A stretch of 5,725 nucleotides of DNA from an uncultured Planctomycetales bacterium (GCA_937907525.1 CALCIB010000333.1:1-5725), one strand, 5' to 3'; shown: positions 1 through 5,691, numbered from the stretch's first letter. Made by a program: numbers and translations. Notes: generated by a model not told the origin, from the sequence alone.

Positions 1-63
1 TAAGCCCGCGGGGCCCATGATAGTGCTTAGGCGCGAAAGTCGGTCATCGCCGGGTTCTTGCTT

Positions 64-106
64 CGAGAAGGCCCCCCGATCCAATCCGGATCGGGGGGCC
101 TTCTCG
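64..106. terminator. Perfect 19-bp hairpin, probable terminator
   Basis: Positions 64-82 and 88-106 are perfect reverse complements, giving a 19-bp stem with a 5-nt loop (AATCC at 83-87). The stem has a six-base C run on the left arm and a G run on the right, and its outer ends are GAGAAGG and CCTTCTC, so the A/T-richer parts lie inside the stem. No T-tract follows on either strand, so this is not a textbook intrinsic terminator. Such symmetric hairpins are common at transcript ends in GC-rich genomes and may work in both directions. It probably ends a transcript from left of the window and insulates the gene starting at 207. Confidence 0.65.
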
Positions 107-193
107 CGCGCGCCGCTTCCCGGCGGCTGGCGACGCCGCCTTGCGGCCCGACGTCGATCAAGGCCATGATGAATGGTCGTTGATGCGAGGCGC

Positions 194-198
194 GGAGG
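194..198 (+). promoter_or_regulatory. Ribosome binding site that sets the start at 207
   Basis: GGAGG lies 8 nt upstream of the ATG at 207. The in-frame alternatives, TTG at 141 and ATG at 183, have no comparable purine-rich site at proper spacing. The 207 start also places the basic N-terminus directly before the first membrane helix. Confidence 0.7.
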
Positions 199-206
199 CC
201 ACGGAC

Positions 207-1178
207 ATGCGATTGCCTCGATTCGTTTTTCGGCGGCTCACGGCGCCGAGGATCGCCCTGAGCGTCCTGATTCTCGCCGCGAGCCTGGCGGTAATCGCGA
301 CGAGTTACCGCGCGCCGCTTTACGGAGATGGCGCGACGATCGTCGTTCTCGACGTGGGCGAGCGGACTCCGGAGGGGATGGCGCTCCACGAGCGGCGTCT
401 GGCCTCGACCGAACACCTTCGCCGCGCCACGGCTGATCCGCGGTTGGCGGGCTTGGCTCGACCGCTTCGCGCGGGCGACCCGTGGGAGGCGATCGGGTCC
501 GTGCCGGTGCCGACGGTGTACGTCTCCGTCTCGTCCGTGACGGACGGCACGCTCCGGGTCGACTCCGTATCCGAGAAGTCGGGGGAGCAAGCGCGGTCGA
601 TCGCCGTCGCCGTCGCGGACGCCTACATCAGCGACCTGGGCGCGGACGGGATCGCCAGGGCAGCGGATTCCATTCCCACGGCTTGCCAGTTCCAATGGGG
701 GCCGATCGGCGATCGGCGCGGGGCGGTCGAGGCCGTGTTCCTCGGTATCTTGGCCGCGGGCTTCGTGTTCCTCGTCCCGACCTCCTGGTTTTCGGGGCGG
801 CGGTTGGCGGTGGCGTTGGTTCTGTCGCCGGCCGCGGCGGTGGTGCTGCTGGAAGAACTCGGGTGGCTCGCCTTTTTCGGGGGCGAGTCGGTGGACGTCG
901 CGGCCGCAGCCGTTTTGCTCTCGGCGTTCGCTCTCGGGGCGATGCGGCGGCCCTGGGTCTTCCTCGGCCTCGCGCTCGTGATCTGGGCCTTCGCGCCGGT
1001 GATGCATGACGGTTTCACCGCCATGACGCTGTTCGCCCGGGCGTCCGCCGCGGCCTGGGCGATCGGAGCTTGCTCGGGGTGGGTTTCCCGCCTTGCGAGC
1101 CGGCGACGGCCGGCGCTCCGAGTCGAGGATGCGAGCCGTTCGACGTTTCACGAGGGCTCGTCGTCGAACGGGCCGTAG
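207..1178 (+). CDS. Multi-pass membrane protein with a Wzz-like extracytoplasmic domain
   Basis: This 323-residue protein begins with a short basic stretch and a membrane anchor at about 14-32. An extracytoplasmic region of about 140 residues follows (33-171), then about five hydrophobic segments (near 172-192, 199-223, 229-246, 249-266, 270-292) and a basic C-terminal tail. Arginines in the loops (SGRR, MRRPW, SRRRP) fit the positive-inside rule with both ends in the cytoplasm. The soluble region has the order seen in Wzz/chain-length-determinant domains: ST.HLRRATADPRLAGL, then a DPWEAIG segment, beta strands, and GEQARSIAVAVADAYI before the second helix. The long coiled coil and tyrosine-kinase domain of full polysaccharide co-polymerases are absent. 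Wzz proteins control polysaccharide chain length in the inner membrane, but no glycosyltransferase, flippase or polymerase is visible nearby, so that role is only inferred. The start at 207 was chosen for its ribosome site. The last 31 bp overlap the convergent gene. It is sure as a membrane protein, tentative as Wzz-like. Confidence 0.8.
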   Translation: MRLPRFVFRRLTAPRIALSVLILAASLAVIATSYRAPLYGDGATIVVLDVGERTPEGMALHERRLASTEHLRRATADPRLAGLARPLRAGDPWEAIGSVPVPTVYVSVSSVTDGTLRVDSVSEKSGEQARSIAVAVADAYISDLGADGIARAADSIPTACQFQWGPIGDRRGAVEAVFLGILAAGFVFLVPTSWFSGRRLAVALVLSPAAAVVLLEELGWLAFFGGESVDVAAAAVLLSAFALGAMRRPWVFLGLALVIWAFAPVMHDGFTAMTLFARASAAAWAIGACSGWVSRLASRRRPALRVEDASRSTFHEGSSSNGP

Positions 1179-1591
1179 AAGTCGAACCAGAGTTCGATGT
1201 CGAGATCGGCGAGCCGCCTCATCTGGGCGGCGGGGATCGTCGGGCCGCCGTGGCCGTCTTTAGAGACCCAGTAGCAGGCGATCTCCGTTCGGCATCCCTC
1301 GTTTTGAAGCGATCGAAGGGCATCGGCGACGGACTCCGCGCGATCGAGAAGCCAATCGACGTGGCGGCGCGAATCGCGCGAGTCGACCTTTCCCCTGGAA
1401 TGCAAGGACCAGAGGTTGACGCTGGCGAGACTCCTCACGCCGCGATCGGAGACCGAAAGCTCTTCGCGTCGCGTCAACCTGGTCGGCTCGATCCCGAGTC
1501 GTTCGGTGACGGCGGCCGGGTCCGCGTCGGCGGCGAAGACGATGAACGTCGCGTAGGTGTCGGCGCAGGTCGGGTAATCGTCGGGTGGCAT
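1148..1591 (-). CDS. DUF4279 domain protein
   Basis: The 147-residue product matches the DUF4279 layout over nearly its whole length. An N-terminal strand (TYATFIVFAAD, residues 12-22) leads to a DPAAVTERLGIEPT helix-turn (24-37). Next come a W-S-L-H-S segment (61-65), a helix HVDWLLDRAESVADALRSL (77-95), a strand near 103-109 and a final GGPTIPAAQMRRLADL helix plus IELWFDFY strand (115-139). No signal peptide or membrane segment is seen, so it is probably cytoplasmic. The family has no established biochemical function. I chose the ATG at 1591 because translation farther upstream (to 1741) gives an arginine-rich low-complexity leader outside the domain; no strong ribosome site precedes 1591. 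The gene is divergent from the Imm49-like gene at 1846, and its 3' end overlaps the membrane-protein gene tail to tail. Confidence 0.85.
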   Translation of the reverse strand: MPPDDYPTCADTYATFIVFAADADPAAVTERLGIEPTRLTRREELSVSDRGVRSLASVNLWSLHSRGKVDSRDSRRHVDWLLDRAESVADALRSLQNEGCRTEIACYWVSKDGHGGPTIPAAQMRRLADLDIELWFDFYGPFDDEPS

Positions 1592-1749
1592 CGGGGTCGG
1601 CTCGCGAGAGGCGCGGCGGAGGGTTCGGCGTGGCAAGGGCTGGACGCCGTCCGATCGCCCGGGTTCGCGCCGTCGGCGTCGGTCGTCCATCCGTGTGAGC
1701 GGAATCGACCGGGAGGCCGGGCGAGGCTTGTCCCTCCACAAGGTCCGGC

Positions 1750-1778
1750 TTGACGAGGGGATCGAGTCGCGGTATCTA
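1750..1778 (+). promoter_or_regulatory. Candidate sigma-70-type promoter for the gene at 1846
   Basis: TTGACG at 1750-1755 is followed by a 17-nt spacer and TATCTA at 1773-1778. The -35 element is close to consensus and the spacing ideal, but the -10 is weak. Transcription would start near 1785, giving a leader of about 60 nt that includes or abuts the inverted repeat at 1780-1802. Confidence 0.4.
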
Positions 1779-1779
1779 G

Positions 1780-1802
1780 CGGATCGATATTTGTTCGATC
1801 CG
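1780..1802. promoter_or_regulatory. 8-bp inverted repeat, possible operator or leader hairpin
   Basis: CGGATCGA (1780-1787) and TCGATCCG (1795-1802) are perfect inverted arms around the AT-rich 7-nt centre TATTTGT, one of the few AT-rich spots in the window. It sits just after the candidate -10, where a repressor site or the first hairpin of a leader would be expected. The 9-bp direct repeat GTCCGGCTT flanks the promoter region at 1743-1751 and 1802-1810. Regulation is inferred from position only. Confidence 0.35.
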
Positions 1803-1845
1803 TCCGGCTTCGGGTCTCGAACCCCGAGGAGTCAGCCTTCGGCCG

Positions 1846-2613
1846 ATGCCCACGTCGATTGCGAACCTCGAATCCCTGATCCGTGAGTACGGCGCCCTGG
1901 CCCCGACGACTGCCGGCAAGGCGGCCGCCGAGGGCCAGGGCGCCTACCTCCCGATGCACCTGTTGCGGCGCGCGATCATCCGTTCCTGGTTGGGATGGCA
2001 CGCGGGCGAGGAGTTCGGCGCCACCTCCTCGAAGATGGCCGAGTCGCTCCGGCGGGCCTACGAATACTATCGCCTCAACGGCGATTATCCGGGCGCGCGG
2101 GCGTTCCACGACTCCTTCCTGATCCAGTGCGCCATCCTGTCCGGCGACGCGGGGTTGGCGGCCGAGGCCGCCGACTTCGTCGAGCCGGCGCTCCCGGGTT
2201 CCGCCGACGAGGTCGGAACGCAATGTTGGACGGGCATTCTGAAATACCACGTCCTCGCCGACCCCGCGGCGATGAGGCGGCAATACGACCGCATGGCGGG
2301 CTCCTCCCCCGCGCGCGTGTTCGTCACGCCCGGCCCCGCCCTCGTCACGGCCTTCGTGAGCGGGCGGCCGGACGTCTTCCGCCGCGCGCTGAAGAAGGCC
2401 GTGGATCGACATGCCAGGCTCGCGAGCAAGGCGGGGGCGCTCGCGAAGGCCGAAGACGGGTCGATCGTCTTCGACGCGAGGCGGATGGGCGACCGATACC
2501 TCTGGCCCTGGGCCGACGCCGCCTTCGCGAAGCTCGCCCATCGGCGGGGATGGGAGATCGCCGGCGACGAATTCTGGATCCCGGCGCGCTACGTCGCCGC
2601 GACGGCGCATTGA
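1846..2613 (+). CDS. Helical protein resembling Imm49-type immunity proteins
   Basis: This 255-residue, probably cytoplasmic protein has no signal peptide or membrane span. It is mainly helical: long helices near 34-52 (YLPMHLLRRAIIRSWLGWH), 62-77 (KMAESLRRAYEYYRLN), 83-98, 102-113 and 126-150. A later block, LVTAFVSGRPDVFRRALKKAVDRH (166-189), is followed by a spacer and the C-terminal WADAAFAKLAHRRGWEI plus DEFWIPARYV (222-250). The order of a paired-helix segment, a helix ending in a His, then a helix with R-x-G and a final strand-Pro-x-x-[LV] resembles what I recall of Imm49 proteins, predicted antitoxins of polymorphic toxin systems. No toxin gene lies within the window, so it could be an orphan immunity gene or an unrelated helical-repeat protein. 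ATG 1846 is preceded by GAGGAG at 1826-1831, a rather long 14-nt spacing; no other nearby in-frame start is better. The coding region is convincing, the family tentative. Confidence 0.8.
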   Translation: MPTSIANLESLIREYGALAPTTAGKAAAEGQGAYLPMHLLRRAIIRSWLGWHAGEEFGATSSKMAESLRRAYEYYRLNGDYPGARAFHDSFLIQCAILSGDAGLAAEAADFVEPALPGSADEVGTQCWTGILKYHVLADPAAMRRQYDRMAGSSPARVFVTPGPALVTAFVSGRPDVFRRALKKAVDRHARLASKAGALAKAEDGSIVFDARRMGDRYLWPWADAAFAKLAHRRGWEIAGDEFWIPARYVAATAH

Positions 2614-2673
2614 ACCTTGGTCGCGACGTGGGTCGTCGGATCGAGCCCCGCTTCCGCGGCTTTCAGGTGATGG

Positions 2674-3219
2674 TCACTCGCCTTGATTCTTCTCGCGTTC
2701 GGCGCGTTCGCGGAGGAAGGCTTCCTCGGTGCGAATCTTGGCGGGGTCGGTCTCGCGGGGGGGGTGGCGGTCGACCTCGGCGGGGGGGAGTTGCTCGGCG
2801 GCGACCTGGGCGAGGTCCACGGACAATTCCAGGGCGCGGCGGACCTTGTCGAGAAGCGCCTCGACCGCCGCGCGGGCCTCCGGCTCGGGCCAGTCGACGA
2901 CCGGCCAGAGGCAGGGCCGAAGCGCCGCGGCCGCCCCCTCCAGGACCTCGACGGCCGAGGAGGCGACCCGCATGTAGCCGCCGCGGAGCCGGATCGTCGT
3001 CTCCTGCTCGACCGCCAGGCCGAGAAGATCCTCGCGCGCGCCTAGCGCGGCGTTCCAGGCGAAGCCGAGGGCGTCGAGCAGGTAGGTCGGGAACTCGCGG
3101 CCCTCCTCGAACGCGGCGACGTCGTCGACCACCTCCTTGAGCAAGACGCCGGCCTCAAGCGCCCGCGGGCGGATGTAGGCCACGGCGGCCGTCGTCGTCT
3201 CGACGCTCGAATCAAACAC
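2674..3219 (-). CDS. Hypothetical helical protein, GTG start
   Basis: I do not recognise this 181-residue protein. It appears almost wholly helical and soluble. The N-terminal third is Ala/Val/Leu-rich with an acidic stretch (LLKEVVDDVAAFEEG, about 26-40), followed by a FPTYLLDALGFAWNAALGAR segment. A central AVEVLEGAAAALRPCLWPVVDWPEPEARAAVEALLDKVRRALEL region (about 88-131) follows. The C-terminus is charged and proline-containing (PPAEVDRHPPRETDP) and ends in a polar helix of Arg, Glu and Lys. No signal peptide, metal motif or catalytic signature is apparent. Translation starts at GTG 3219, supported by a very good ribosome site at 3225-3234. It lies 106 nt downstream of the SprT-like gene on the same strand, so it may be co-transcribed or have its own promoter. 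Its 3' end is 60 nt from the convergent gene ending at 2613. Confidence 0.75.
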   Translation of the reverse strand: MFDSSVETTTAAVAYIRPRALEAGVLLKEVVDDVAAFEEGREFPTYLLDALGFAWNAALGAREDLLGLAVEQETTIRLRGGYMRVASSAVEVLEGAAAALRPCLWPVVDWPEPEARAAVEALLDKVRRALELSVDLAQVAAEQLPPAEVDRHPPRETDPAKIRTEEAFLRERAEREKNQGE

Positions 3220-3224
3220 GATCG

Positions 3225-3234
3225 CACCTCTCTC
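3225..3234 (-). promoter_or_regulatory. Strong ribosome binding site for a GTG start
   Basis: On the minus strand this reads GAGAGAGGTG, close to the ideal Shine-Dalgarno complement, ending 5 nt before the GTG at 3219. It decides in favour of the GTG start over the internal ATGs of that frame. Confidence 0.75.
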
Positions 3235-3325
3235 GATCCGACAACGAGCGGCGCGGGGCCCCCCCTGGGCAGGTCGCGCCTCCTTCGACTCAGCGGCTTT
3301 CAGCTTACCACGGCGACGCCCGCCC

Positions 3326-4150
3326 TTACACCTTGCGCAAGAGCGGCAGGGGGACGTAGAAGGTCTGGTAGCGTCGGCCGTCGGTGAACAGGGCGCCGGA
3401 GGGGTGCTCGACCAGGACCGTGGCGCGACGGGTGATGCGGTTGACCCGGCCGCGGAGTCGCGAGCCCTCCATGTCGAACTCCACCGCGTCGCCGACGCGC
3501 ACGCCGAAGGTCGCCGCGGCCTGCTCGCGGGGGGTCACCAGGTCGTGCCGGGCCCCCTCGTGGCCGAAGATCCGTCGCGAGAGCATGTGGAAGTTCTCGG
3601 CCGAGCAGCTTGAACGGCCCCAGCCCAGGAACTCGGCCAGGTGCAACAGCTCGTGCTCGAAGATCCGCTGGAGCGCCTCCAGGCGGTCGGCGCAGACCAG
3701 GCCGCCGACGACCACCTCGCGATCGACGTCTCGGAACGTGTTGAATAAAAGGGTCGTGGATACGGCGATCTCGTACTCCGGCTGGTCCACCGTCCGGCCG
3801 CCGCGTTGGACCCTCCGGACCAGCCGCGTCGTCTGGCCGGCGGCGCGGGTGAGTCGGCGGGAGAGTCGGAAGGCCATGGGGAAGGCGAGGTCTTCCTGGA
3901 GCATCTCCGAGAGACGGCCGAGGAAGAAGTCCGCGTCGTAGAGGCGGAACATCCGTTCGAGGTCCTCGGCGGCGATCGCGGCGAAGTCGCCCGTTCGGAC
4001 GTGGGGCGACTCGTCCACCATCGCCTCGTAGATCCGTCGCGACCGCTGGCGGACCTGCTCCGGCGCGTAGAGAAGCGCGACCAGCCGGGCCTGGCGCGAG
4101 GGGCCGGGCCCGGCGGGGATCGGGGCGGGTTCGCCGAGGAACGCGGTCAT
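3326..4150 (-). CDS. SprT-like zinc metalloprotease domain protein
   Basis: The 274-residue protein is probably cytoplasmic, with no signal peptide. After a Pro-rich N-terminus and a helical segment, residues 64-80 (LERMFRLYDADFFLGRL) match the opening of SprT-like domains. The zinc-binding HELLH is at 166-170, with E167 the likely catalytic base. In classical SprT/Spartan a third ligand lies in an H-G-x-x-[FW] motif; here the corresponding place is SSCSAENFHML (180-190), so C182 or H188 is the candidate, and an FGH (195-197) follows. Residues 205-274 form a beta-rich tail (GVRVGDAVEFD, GRVNRITRRATVLV, RYQTFYVPLPLL), probably an SH3/KOW-like fold. Family members include DNA-protein crosslink proteases, but the bacterial substrates are unknown. 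The ATG is 7 nt after the lactonase stop, so the two genes form an operon and translation may be coupled; the ribosome site (GGCGAAG) is weak and lies in the lactonase 3' end. Confidence 0.88.
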   Translation of the reverse strand: MTAFLGEPAPIPAGPGPSRQARLVALLYAPEQVRQRSRRIYEAMVDESPHVRTGDFAAIAAEDLERMFRLYDADFFLGRLSEMLQEDLAFPMAFRLSRRLTRAAGQTTRLVRRVQRGGRTVDQPEYEIAVSTTLLFNTFRDVDREVVVGGLVCADRLEALQRIFEHELLHLAEFLGWGRSSCSAENFHMLSRRIFGHEGARHDLVTPREQAAATFGVRVGDAVEFDMEGSRLRGRVNRITRRATVLVEHPSGALFTDGRRYQTFYVPLPLLRKV

Positions 4151-4157
4151 GCCGGGC

Positions 4158-5348
4158 TCACTTCGCCGGGGACGGCCTGACCACGAACCGGGCGCAGACC
4201 GGCCTGGGGACCGCGACCGGATCGCCGACGGCCGTCAATCCGCCCGTCTCCGAGTCGATCTTGAAGACGACGATCGAGTCGGAGTCCTGGTTCTCCGCCA
4301 GGATCCAGCCGCCGGTGGGGTCGATCACGAAGTCGCGCGGGAACTTCCCCTTCGTCGGGGCCCAGCCGGCCGACGCGAGCTTGCCGGTGTCGGGGTCGAT
4401 TCGGAAGATCGCCAGGCTGTCGTGGCCGCGGTTGGAGGCGTAGAGGAACTTCCCCGAGGGATGAACGGCGATCGCCGCGCCGTAGCTCGTCCCCTTGAAG
4501 TCGGCCGGCAGCGCGGAGAGGGTTTGAATCTCCTTGAGTTCGCCCTTGTCCGCGTCGTAGTCGAAGGCGACGACGGTGCTTTTCATCTCGGTGACGAGGT
4601 AGGCGCGCTTGCCGGAGGGGTCCCAGGCGATATGGCGGGGGCCGGAGCCGGGGGCGACGGTCGCGCCCGCCGGGTCGTGGGGCGTGACGGTCCCGGCGGC
4701 CGGGACGACGTCGTAGACCAGGACCTTGTCGATGCCGAGGTCGGCCACCAGCGCCCGTTTGCCGGTGGGGTCGAAGGTCGCGGAGTGGGCGAAGGGGGCC
4801 GTCTGGCGGTTGGGATCGACGCTCTTGCCGTGGTGCTTGACGAACGCCGAGGCCGGCTTCAGCGCGCCGTCGTCGGCGATCGGCAGGGCGGCGAAGCTGC
4901 CGCCGGTGTAGTTCGCCACCAGCGCCAGCTTGCCGGTGGGGTCGATGGCGACGTGGCAGGGGATGGCGCCCTTGGTGGATTGTCGGCCGAGTTCCCGCAG
5001 CGCGCCGGCGTTCGCGTCGAGCGCGAAGGCGGTGATCGAGCCGGCCTTCTCGCCCTGGTATTCGCCGATCTCGTTGACGGCGTAGAGGGTCTCGCCGTCG
5101 GGGTGGATCGCCAGGTACGACGGGTTGTCGGTCTTGGCGACGGCGGTCCTGTTCGTCAGGGCGCCGGTGGCCGGGTCGAACTCCAGGCGGTGGATCCCCT
5201 CGCTGGGCGATTCCTTGGAGTTGGTGTAGGTGCCGACGAAGACCCAGTATTTTTCCGCCGCCCGCGCGTCCGTCGACGTCATGATCGCGCCCGCCAGCAA
5301 GAGGGACGCGGAGGCGAGCGCCCGCCGCGAAGTCGTTCCGATCCCCAT
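4158..5348 (-). CDS. Exported lactonase-family (Pgl/YkgB-like) beta-propeller protein
   Basis: The 396-residue product starts with a signal peptide: SRR at 7-9, hydrophobic ALASASLLLAGAIM (10-23) and a probable cut after DARA (residue 30). The adjacent arginines are Tat-like but not a full Tat motif. The mature protein has the repeated blades of the seven-bladed lactonase family: VFVGTYT (36-42) with GIHRLEFDPATG; NPSYLAIHPDG; CHVAIDPTGKLALVANYTGG (131-150); ATFDPTGKRALVADLG; GPRHIAWDPSGKRAYLVTE; AVHPSGKFLYASNRGHDS (294-311); FPRDFVIDPTGGWILAENQ; and a final PRPVCARFV. The relatives E. coli Pgl and B. subtilis YkgB hydrolyse 6-phosphogluconolactone in the cytoplasm; an exported member more likely acts on other lactones or sugars, or only binds. 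The acidic residue in the AADI/AEI motif appears replaced by Ala (A292). Length is usual for the family plus signal. ATG 5348 was chosen because it precedes the signal peptide and has a ribosome site; upstream translation is Arg/Pro-rich junk. It is first in an operon with the SprT-like gene. Confidence 0.93.
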   Translation of the reverse strand: MGIGTTSRRALASASLLLAGAIMTSTDARAAEKYWVFVGTYTNSKESPSEGIHRLEFDPATGALTNRTAVAKTDNPSYLAIHPDGETLYAVNEIGEYQGEKAGSITAFALDANAGALRELGRQSTKGAIPCHVAIDPTGKLALVANYTGGSFAALPIADDGALKPASAFVKHHGKSVDPNRQTAPFAHSATFDPTGKRALVADLGIDKVLVYDVVPAAGTVTPHDPAGATVAPGSGPRHIAWDPSGKRAYLVTEMKSTVVAFDYDADKGELKEIQTLSALPADFKGTSYGAAIAVHPSGKFLYASNRGHDSLAIFRIDPDTGKLASAGWAPTKGKFPRDFVIDPTGGWILAENQDSDSIVVFKIDSETGGLTAVGDPVAVPRPVCARFVVRPSPAK

Positions 5349-5356
5349 CGTCGTCG

Positions 5357-5361
5357 TCCTC
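5357..5361 (-). promoter_or_regulatory. Ribosome binding site for the lactonase gene
   Basis: GAGGA on the minus strand lies 8 nt before the ATG at 5348. It supports that start over the farther upstream ATG at 5564 of the same open frame. Confidence 0.6.
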
Positions 5362-5410
5362 GTGGTTCGGGAGGTCGCGGCCGCGGCCGCCCCTTTTGGA
5401 GTCGTTCTCG

Positions 5411-5439
5411 AAGGTAGCACGACCCGCGCGCGCGGCCAA
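5411..5439 (-). promoter_or_regulatory. Candidate promoter of the lactonase/SprT-like operon
   Basis: Read on the minus strand, TTGGCC (5434-5439) and TACCTT (5411-5416) are separated by exactly 17 nt, and a TG one base upstream of the -10 gives an extended -10 pattern. Each hexamer matches consensus only partly. Transcription would begin near 5404 and give a leader of about 55 nt. Confidence 0.35.
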
Positions 5440-5617
5440 GGGGCCGGCGGTCGTTCGGGAGGCGTCGGCGCGCGGCGTCGGGGCCGGGTCGCTTGCGGCC
5501 GGCGTCGGGATTTGGTCCGATTGACGGCGATGGACGGGACGCTTCGCCCCGCCCGCAGTCCCAAGGCGATAGTGTTCGGCGCGAGATTCGACGGGACCGG
5601 AGGCCGATGACGCGCGT

Positions 5618-5660
5618 CCTTCTCCCCTTGAGGGAGAAGGTGGCCGAAGGCCGGATGAGG
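5618..5660. repeat. Dispersed hairpin repeat of the GGGAGAAGG type
   Basis: CCTTCTCCC (5618-5626) and GGGAGAAGG (5632-5640) form a perfect 9-bp stem with a 5-nt loop. It is followed by a second small hairpin, GGCC-GAA-GGCC (5642-5652), and the tail GGATGAGG. I recognise this arrangement as a common extragenic repeat in GC-rich bacterial genomes, planctomycetes included, where it often sits between genes. Its function is not established; it may act as a transcript-end hairpin or be a REP-like mobile remnant. Only one copy is visible here, so the repeat status rests on recall. Confidence 0.55.
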
Positions 5661-5665
5661 GGTCG

Positions 5666-5691
5666 CGAAACCGGAAACCCCAGGGGTTTCG
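5666..5691. repeat. Nested inverted repeat (two alternative hairpins)
   Basis: GAAACCCC (5674-5681) and GGGGTTTC (5683-5690) are perfect inverted arms around a single A. An overlapping alternative pairs CGAAACC (5666-5672) with GGTTTCG (5685-5691). The right arm can therefore pair with either of two upstream partners, as in a simple two-state structure, but chance duplication of the arm is equally possible. It directly follows the hairpin repeat and may belong to it. Confidence 0.45.

Noticed and set aside
1..3. TAA at the window start as the stop codon of an upstream gene
   Set aside because: Three bases cannot show the reading frame; the hairpin at 64-106 makes an upstream gene likely, but its end cannot be placed.
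141..170. Weak promoter-like pair TTGCGG (141-146) and CATGAT (165-170) before the gene at 207
   Set aside because: Spacing is 18 nt and both hexamers are poor matches, so it is not better than chance at this level of evidence.
27..1151. Long minus-strand open frame (374 codons) opposite the membrane-protein gene
   Set aside because: Its product is Arg/Pro/Gly-rich low complexity, as expected for antisense of a GC-rich gene; the plus-strand frame has a ribosome site and coherent membrane topology.
1805..1828. tRNA T-arm-like sequence on the minus strand (GGTTCGAGACC)
   Set aside because: The stem pairs only with an 8-nt loop, and no acceptor, D or anticodon arm can be found around it.
1474..2610. 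Long minus-strand frame (378 codons) over the Imm49-like gene
   Set aside because: Arg/Gly-rich composition and it runs out of frame into the DUF4279 gene and its upstream region, so it is an antisense shadow.
2614..2673. Possible bidirectional terminator between the convergent genes
   Set aside because: Only 4-bp stems (for example CCGC-TTCC-GCGG) are present and no T-tract, so a terminator is not supported.
1995..3140. Plus-strand frame (381 codons) spanning two genes
   Set aside because: Extremely Arg-rich, crosses the convergent junction at 2614-2673, and overlaps better supported frames on both sides.
4149..5417. Long plus-strand open frame (422 codons) opposite the lactonase gene
   Set aside because: The opposite strand encodes a clear beta-propeller with signal peptide; this frame gives Gly/Val/Arg/Asp-rich sequence with no domain.
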